From assembly GCF_963675165.1 (NCBI RefSeq), contig NC_087382.1:372001-436000 (forward strand): a stretch of DNA of 64,000 nucleotides, written 5' to 3'. The notes below the pieces were generated by a model. That model saw only the letters and a program-made list of their open reading frames with translations, had not been told where the DNA came from and did not search any database. Shown here one piece after another: positions 58,136 through 64,000 of this stretch (positions are counted from its first letter, which is position 1; every line of letters starts with the position of its first letter). The position numbers and the translations under genes are program-made. The DNA comes from Halichondria panicea. Taxonomy: Eukaryota; Porifera; Demospongiae; Suberitida; Halichondriidae.

Positions 58136-58617
58136 GAGCTACACCAATAGCACTGTAATAATTATTATAGTGCACACCCATGTCAACTCAACACACAAAA
58201 ATGAGCACCCCTCCGATTTCAACAAAACTTGGTATATAGATACCTTACCATAAGTTATATAACTACACCCAATTTTAGCCCCATATGTCATATGGCTTCT
58301 TAGTTACGAGCCCTTGAAAACACTCAAACATTTACAAATTACGGTGACCCACCTATACGCTTCTTAGAGCATAACTTCTTCCGTGACAGATAAAAACTGT
58401 ACCACCGTACTCCTTATGATATAGTCTTTCAGGTGACGTGCTTAAAGGGGGTGGGCACTCGGTCAAAGGTCATTATTGTAACCCTTAAGTAAGCGTTACT
58501 CAAAAATGGCGTCTTTTTTTTACCAAACTAGTTTTTAGGTACTATTTTTTACCAAACTATATTCGGTATCTATGTCCCTCATCTTACGCCCTAGAGATTT
58601 GGGACACTATAACACAT

Positions 58618-59242
58618 TAGTCTCGAATACCCGCCTCAACCTAAAAGCTTGAGTCTGGTCAAACTCACATTGTGGTTTGGTTCAAGTGTGTCCAGGAATT
58701 TCTTGGACATTTAATTGGCCACAAGTGGGTGTGGAACATGAATAAAATTATAGTCTACATGAATATCATTATAGCTAACCGCCACAGCAGCATGGATTGT
58801 TACTAGTAGAAAGAATTAGCCCCAGACATGCAGAAGGCGACGTAGGAAAATTCATGGAGAGAGTTGTAAGGATATGATACTAGAACTCTCCAGACTAGCA
58901 ACAGGACCTTTGGAACACCTTGTCGAAATTAACAGCCTAAATGCTCATTTATGTGAATGTGACCGTCGACCATGGTTTCATGCCCCTCTAGCTCTGTGCA
59001 ATGATGGCTTCAAGCTCAGTGTTTTTCTCGTAGGCTTTCAACTCCTAGCCTTAATTGATACACTGTCTGATATAGCCCTCTAGCTCTGTGTATGTTCTGT
59101 CCCTAACATGCGGTGGCTTGTGGCTTTATCACTATGCTTGTGGGCGTGTAGTCCACTTGACTTTGCTGACTGTGCAGAACAAAGTTCATATGTGAGTTTG
59201 ACCAGACTCAAGCTTTTAGGTTGAGGCGGGTATTCGAGACTA
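58618..59242. mobile_element. 625-bp Mutator-like MITE, 9-bp duplication
   Basis: 53-bp identical terminal inverted repeats beginning TAGTCTCGAATACCCGCC. Perfect 9-bp flanks ATAACACAT (58,609-58,617 and 59,243-59,251). The identical ends suggest a recent insertion. The 40-bp insert at 20,244 derives from this type. No transposase; a 69-codon open frame inside is not recognised. Confidence 0.93.
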
Positions 59243-59251
59243 ATAACACAT

Positions 59252-60389
59252 AGATACCTCATGCCCATGTTCTAACTGCGATTTAACCTATTGGTTATAT
59301 ACCCCCAGAGGAGGGTGGACAGGGTCAAAAGGTCAATAATGAATCATCACGTGAGCTTATGTTTTGTGTAGTAAATTTGCAAGTTTGACTGCACATCGCG
59401 CCCTGATTCTTGTGATAAAGTAGCCCCTTCATGTTACTGCTGCTGCAAATATTAGTTAACTTTTAGCTACTGCGCCCCTCCAGAGAAATCGTGCAGTCCC
59501 TAAAAGGGGTGACCTCTCACAAAGGTCGTAGTTCTGTCATGAATTGTCAAACTGACCTCTGACCTTGGAGCTACCGTGCTGTAGAGTGAATGTATAGCTC
59601 AGCTATATCATCATCTAAGTATACTCTTGTTTCCAGAATGAAAAGGTGGCCTGCTGGCTAGAAAAGAGCTTGTTAAAGTAGGTTCAAGGTTCAAGTATTT
59701 TAATTATTTTAATAAAGACTACGTCATTATTAACTTTTTGGCTTCGTGTCCAACCTCCTCTGATATACCCCTTTACCGGTCAAAATGTTGTAAATTTTAC
59801 AACAACAATCTGGGAGGGAGCGTGCTATCAACTTGTGAATGTTGCATGATATTGGATTCTGTGGCAGATCGGATAGTATCATGAATGCGATTATCCTTTG
59901 ATGTTCTGCTAAGCTGTTCAATTAGGACACTTAAAAAAATAAAAAAATAAAAAAAAAATAAAGTTTAAAACAAGCTAGACAGCATGTAGGACTGAGTAGT
60001 ATCCATTGGTAGACCCTCTGGACTATCTTGGTAGCCATAGAATATTTTCGAAGAGGAAGCAGCAAGCCATTTGCATGTGTACACAGGCACTTCTTCACAA
60101 GTGGACACAAGCTCTACAATAGTCTACATGCTTGCTAAGCAGCTTAGTTGACCAGAGTGCAGCTTTTAAAGGCCACACATACTTCCATCGAGGCAGCAGC
60201 AAGGCATAAAATTGATGGTTAGTTTGTGCACAGCCATTGACCCACGCCCATCTCTACAAGCCATTAGCCACTTCATTGGGAGCGGAGATAACATCAAGCT
60301 AATTTGGTGGGTTGGGCTCAGATGCAAACTAAAGTGATGGAACTGTTCCAGATTTTCCAGATTGTGTGCGGCTGAACGGGAAAGGGATA
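59252..60389. other. Intergenic, no gene recognised
   Basis: Contains GGTCAAAAGGTCAATAATG-type phrases also found near 58,455, suggesting diverged copies of one repeat on either side of the 625-bp element. There is an A-rich run at 59,935-59,960. No gene. Confidence 0.45.
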
Positions 60390-60925
60390 CAGAGGATTTC
60401 AAGTTGGTTGGCAGAAGTTAAAAGTTGAAGTGCAGTCAACCATGACCACTAATTGCATTAGTATGAAGAAACATACAGTGTGTGGTCATGGTTGAGTGCA
60501 CTTAAACTTTTAACTTAAAGTTGAAGTGCAGTCAACCATGACCACTAATTGCATTAGTATGAAGAAACGTACAGTGTGTGGTCATGGTTGAGTGCACTTA
60601 AACTTTTAACTTAAAGTTGAAGTGCAGTCAACCATGACCACTAATTGCATTAGTATGAAGAAACATACAGTGTGTGGTCATGGTTGAGTGCACTTAAACT
60701 TTTAACTTAAAGTTGAAGTGCAGTCAACCATGACCACTAATTGCATTAGTATGAAGAAACATACAGTGTGCGGTCATGGTTGAGTGCACTTAAACTTTTA
60801 ACTTAAAGTTGAAGTGCAGTCAACCATGACCACTAATTGCATTAGTATGAAGAAACGTACAGTGTGTGGTCATGGTTGAGTACACTTAAAATTTTAACTT
60901 ATGCCAACCAACTTGAAATCCTCTG
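60390..60925. mobile_element. 536-bp MITE, TA duplication, carrying a satellite array
   Basis: Perfect 24-bp inverted ends beginning CAGAGGATTTCAAGTTGG, flanked by TA (60,388-60,389 and 60,926-60,927). Almost the whole interior is five copies of a 96-bp unit. Confidence 0.88.
60421..60900. repeat. 96-bp x 5 hairpin satellite inside a MITE
   Basis: Units start at about 60,421, 60,517, 60,613, 60,709 and 60,805. Each contains GTGCAGTCAACCATGACCAC and its near inverse GTGGTCATGGTTGAGTGCAC, so each unit can fold alone. Units differ at only a few bases. Confidence 0.95.
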
Positions 60926-62231
60926 TACTAGAAATGCACTATAGCTTAGCAACAGTCAACCTATATATAAACAGCCAACCTAGCAACTGCATCATTTCTT
61001 TTGAAATGTCCGAAGCCATTTCTACATCTCTGCTAAGAAGAGTTCGAGTCGGGCCTGTTCCACCGCAGTTTAATATCAGTATGGATGAATGGATAGATAG
61101 TCATAGCTCCACCCACATGCACAACCAGCTCCTCCCCCAGCTTTTCAACCAGGAAGCGAGCTGCTCCTACTCCTCCTACTCTCGAAACAAAGAAACCTAA
61201 GCTTGCAAGTGCAAGGAAACGAGCGGCTCCTACTACTACTACTACTGTCGAGCAAAACCGTGCAAACGAAGATACCTAAGCTAGAATCCATGCTGTCAGC
61301 AGCGCTTCTCTACAGCAAGTGAAGCAGAACTAACTAAGCTGTTTAAGCCTTTTGTTCCTAAGAAGATGCAACTGCATGGTCTCTAAGAAACTTCCATTGC
61401 TGGGTGAAGAACAGAAGCAACCAAGACCAACTGGAGAAGTGTCCTGAAAATCTACTGGAGGAAATGGATACCAAGAAGCTCAACTATTGGCTTGCAGTAT
61501 TTTTAGTCGAGACCAGGAAGGTCACTGGAGAATCCTATCCTCCAACTACTCTACACAACATTATGTCAGGCCTCCTTCAATACATGCGAACTGTTGATCC
61601 ACAGAGGTGTCCAAACTTTTTTGCCAGAAACAATGCCAATTTTGTCACTCTTCAGAGCACCATGGACTCTGTGTTCAGAACATTGAGGAAGGAAGGTATT
61701 GGATCGGAGAAGAAAACAGCAAAGCCATTTTCGAAGGAAGAAGAGCAGCAACTTTGGTCATCTGGAGCATTGGGTGTGCAAGACCCTATATCACTTCAAC
61801 CTGCTGTATTCTTTTCAAATGGCAAAAGTTTTTGCCTGAGAGGAGGAAACGAGCATCGTGAACTTAAACTATCCCACGTAGGCTACAGATACACCGAGAA
61901 TGCATCCAAAAACCGTGCAGGTACTGCAGAACAAAACTGTCTTCATAGCAACAGTTCCTGAAGCTGAAGAAAGATGCCATTGCTACCTACTGGACCTGTA
62001 CATCAGTAAGCTTCCTAGAAAAGCTGATTTGTTTTACGTCCGTCCCCTCGAAAATGTCCAACTCGAATCTCAAACATGGTATACTTGTGTCCCTGTAGGA
62101 AAAAACAAACTGTACAAAATGGTGAACGACATGTGTACTCTTGCTGGGATTCTGGGAAGAACGAACCATAGCCTCAGAGCAACAGGAGCTACCGAGCTAT
62201 ACAATGCTGGTGTTCCAGAGAATATCATTAA

Positions 62232-63156
62232 CCCTTTAACCGTCGGATTCTTAATTAACAGTGAAGTGAAATGTCTGTAAATTCTCTATCGGGTTTCCAG
62301 AGCAATAAAATGCCTAGTAACCATATACCAATAGAATGCCCATACAACAAGGAATAAAATGGTGCAACATATGTTGCCATAACAACCACGGTTATTACGC
62401 TCATCCGTTTTTATTATTTTAAATGCTCGGCCAGCGGTGAGATAAAATCCAAAAATTTTTTTTTATGGATCAGCCTATCATATAGTATAAAGGCTTGACT
62501 AAGCTTGATTTTCACATCATATGAATGTAACAGTGCTAAGATATATCAATTTGAAGTACAATACGTACATGTATTACTATATCGGTGAACGATCTATGAA
62601 ATTTACAAGCTCTACATAAAGACTGTTCATTACTGCTAATTCTATTTTAGCTATACTATACTTACTACTGATATTCTAGCTATACTATACTACTTGCCAG
62701 AGTCACACAGTTTGCCCTCTCCTGGTCTTTCACCGTCCTGGTCCATAGCTCTAGCGTCTAGGTCCATGTCATGCATGTCCTCAGTCCCAGACAGTTCATC
62801 AGCGTCTGGCATAAAGCTGGTAGCCTTTGGGAGGTATCCTACTATCCCCTCTCCTTCATAGGTACTGTCATCACCAGAGGAGACATCGCCATTGCTGTCC
62901 TCAAGCTGTTCAAGCACATCGGCACAAGTAAACAACCTAGCCATAGCTCTAAACTTCGTGCGGTAAAATGCTAATGAAATTTTAACATAGCAACGTGGCT
63001 TGGAAAATTCTAGGCTAAATTGCACGTGATTCTATAGCTCTTCCTCTATACAGGGATGTGCGTAGTTCGAGCTACTTCCTAAGTATCGCAGAATTAGAAT
63101 TTCGCAAAAAAAGTCACTATTGCGGGCCACGATCGTGGCCCGTGACGGTTAAAGGG
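62232..63156. mobile_element. 925-bp piggyBac-like deletion derivative in a TTAA site
   Basis: Ends CCCTTTAACCGTC (13 bp, inverted, identical), flanked by TTAA (62,228-62,231 and 63,157-63,160), the signature target of piggyBac elements. Next to the right end is an 18-bp palindrome GGGCCACGATCGTGGCCC (63,124-63,141). It carries a remnant of a transposase N-terminus on the minus strand. Removing it with one TTAA rejoins the host frame exactly. Confidence 0.9.
62690..62944 (-). pseudogene. piggyBac-like transposase N-terminal remnant
   Basis: ATG at 62,944 starts MARLFTCADVLEQLED followed by an acidic, Ser/Asp/Glu-rich stretch, 84 residues in all. Short acidic N-termini of this kind precede the catalytic core in PGBD-type proteins. 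The DDE core is absent, so the element is non-autonomous. Confidence 0.6.
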
Positions 63157-63350
63157 TTAAAGAGCGAACTGGGCATCGTTCTTTGGAGTGTCTACGCATG
63201 TACGAGCGTACCAGTGAGAAGCAACAGAATGCCGTGTCCAGAGTTTTATCTGCAAAAAAAGAAACCAGTTTCAATGTGGAGATGACAAAACTGGCAGAAA
63301 ACACAACGAACATGCATTGCAACTCACTCATGCATCTGTTCCAGTCATGA

Positions 63351-64000
63351 ACTTCCATAAATGCCAAGTGAACATCAACTAATACAGTCATGCATGGTCT
63401 ATCGCCGACAGTGGAGCTTCTCTCTACCATTAGTTATGTTATTATGTTACTGGACTACAATCATCTAGCTCTTATAATTATTTTGTTATTCCATTCATTG
63501 TAAATCACAATAAACTGTTATTGTTGTAGTTTGTAGCCCAGAGCAATCTATAGTACCGGTACTACAGCTCATAGTTCCCTGCTAAATACACTCAAATGGG
63601 ATCTAATGCTCGCCTTGTATAAGTTTTGTGATGGGATCAAGATATGGACTTTGCAATACAAGTTGGTGCAGTTATTGACATGCCTATGGGTCATTCCATA
63701 CGAATTCAACATTACCTAATGGCCGGGTGACTTCTCTAGAGTATAATTATGGTGAGGTAATAACACACATAAGAATTTAGGGTTATTTATTTTATGGCTT
63801 TTGAGGTATGGCCATCTGAATAATGCCGACGGTTTCACTCACTTAGTTGTACGTAAAGTACGTAAAGAGAAACAACTTATGATCAGAGTGTTTCCAAGGT
63901 GTATGACTAATATCATCTTGTAGCTTATGTAACATGGTTTCACATGGTATGTTATGCGGCTTCTATTAATTAATTTACTGATTATGGGATACATGTTAAA
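63351..64000. other. Intergenic to window edge
   Basis: AT-rich, no gene, repeat boundary or RNA gene recognised. Confidence 0.45.

Larger units (their letters stand above)
61154..63350 (+). pseudogene. Crypton-type tyrosine recombinase (DUF3504-like), interrupted
   Basis: An N-terminal part has a duplicated RKRAAP-type basic block (61,154-61,287). The conserved part starts ATAWSLRNFHCWVKNRS (about 61,366), then CPENLLEEMD, NYWLAVFLVE, FCLRGGNEHRELKLSH, RCHCYLLDLYISKLP, FYVRPLENV and NHSLRATGATELYNAGVPE. After the insertion at 62,232 it resumes with ERTGHRSLECLRMYERT and ends at TGA 63,348-63,350. HSLR and GHRSL…MYER carry the catalytic pattern of tyrosine recombinases. Frameshifts near 61,363 and 61,920 and a 925-bp piggyBac-like insertion break it. 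The DUF3504 domain is known to derive from Crypton elements. Whether this was a gene or an element copy is unclear. Confidence 0.75.

Noticed and set aside
60421-60900. Regular repeats resembling a CRISPR array
   Set aside because: Units are contiguous with no unique spacers, and the genome is eukaryotic.
60901-61153. Open frame from 60,901 as the N-terminus of the recombinase
   Set aside because: Its first part is the end of a MITE and the frame does not continue into the conserved region.

Overview
The window is animal nuclear DNA. It is AT-rich, with many short spliced exons, long repeat-filled introns and intergenic stretches, and no operons. The gene content (an ErbB-class receptor tyrosine kinase with a sponge-style tail, a Death-kinase-Kelch gene, a large AIG1-like GTPase, decayed transposase-derived genes) fits a demosponge of the Amphimedon type. 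That assignment is inferred from families I recognise, not from a search.

Layout. A two-gene block (receptor kinase, then a secreted serine-protease homologue) is present twice in direct orientation, offset by about 38.56 kb: copy A at 1-12,480 and copy B at about 38,560-46,140. In copy A the kinase runs in from the left edge and its protease gene is dead. About 5.3 kb of nested inverted-repeat elements (5,565-10,823) replaces 0.3 kb of other DNA in copy B. In copy B the protease-homologue gene is intact and the kinase has its transmembrane and juxtamembrane exons, but I see no ectodomain upstream. Between the copies lie a broken POT-family transporter (13.7-15.3 kb), exon-like tandem repeats (16.3-17.1 kb, with inverted relatives at 33.85-34.6 kb), two decayed multi-exon transposon-type or uncharacterised genes (18.4-22.3 kb), many inverted-repeat elements and minisatellites, an intact single-exon GTPase gene (30.3-32.6 kb, minus strand) and a 5'-truncated LINE fragment with a poly(A) tail (34.7-35.5 kb).

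Right of copy B, a gene encoding a Death domain, a protein kinase domain and six Kelch repeats spans 47.4-54.3 kb; its largest intron is full of transposons. From 55 to 63.4 kb there are mostly mobile elements and relics, including a Crypton/DUF3504 tyrosine-recombinase relic split by a piggyBac-like deletion derivative at a TTAA site.

The most striking pattern is a set of about ten insertions that begin TA(G) at both ends (mostly TAGNCTCG), have inverted termini and are flanked by 9-bp duplications, as in Mutator-like elements. They range from 906 bp down to 25 bp. One 40-bp copy is a simple end-to-end deletion product of the type seen full-length at 58,618-59,242. The intact protein-coding genes are signalling genes: two receptor kinases, a secreted catalytically dead protease homologue, a Death-domain kinase and a GTPase. 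Everything else recognisable is decayed or mobile.
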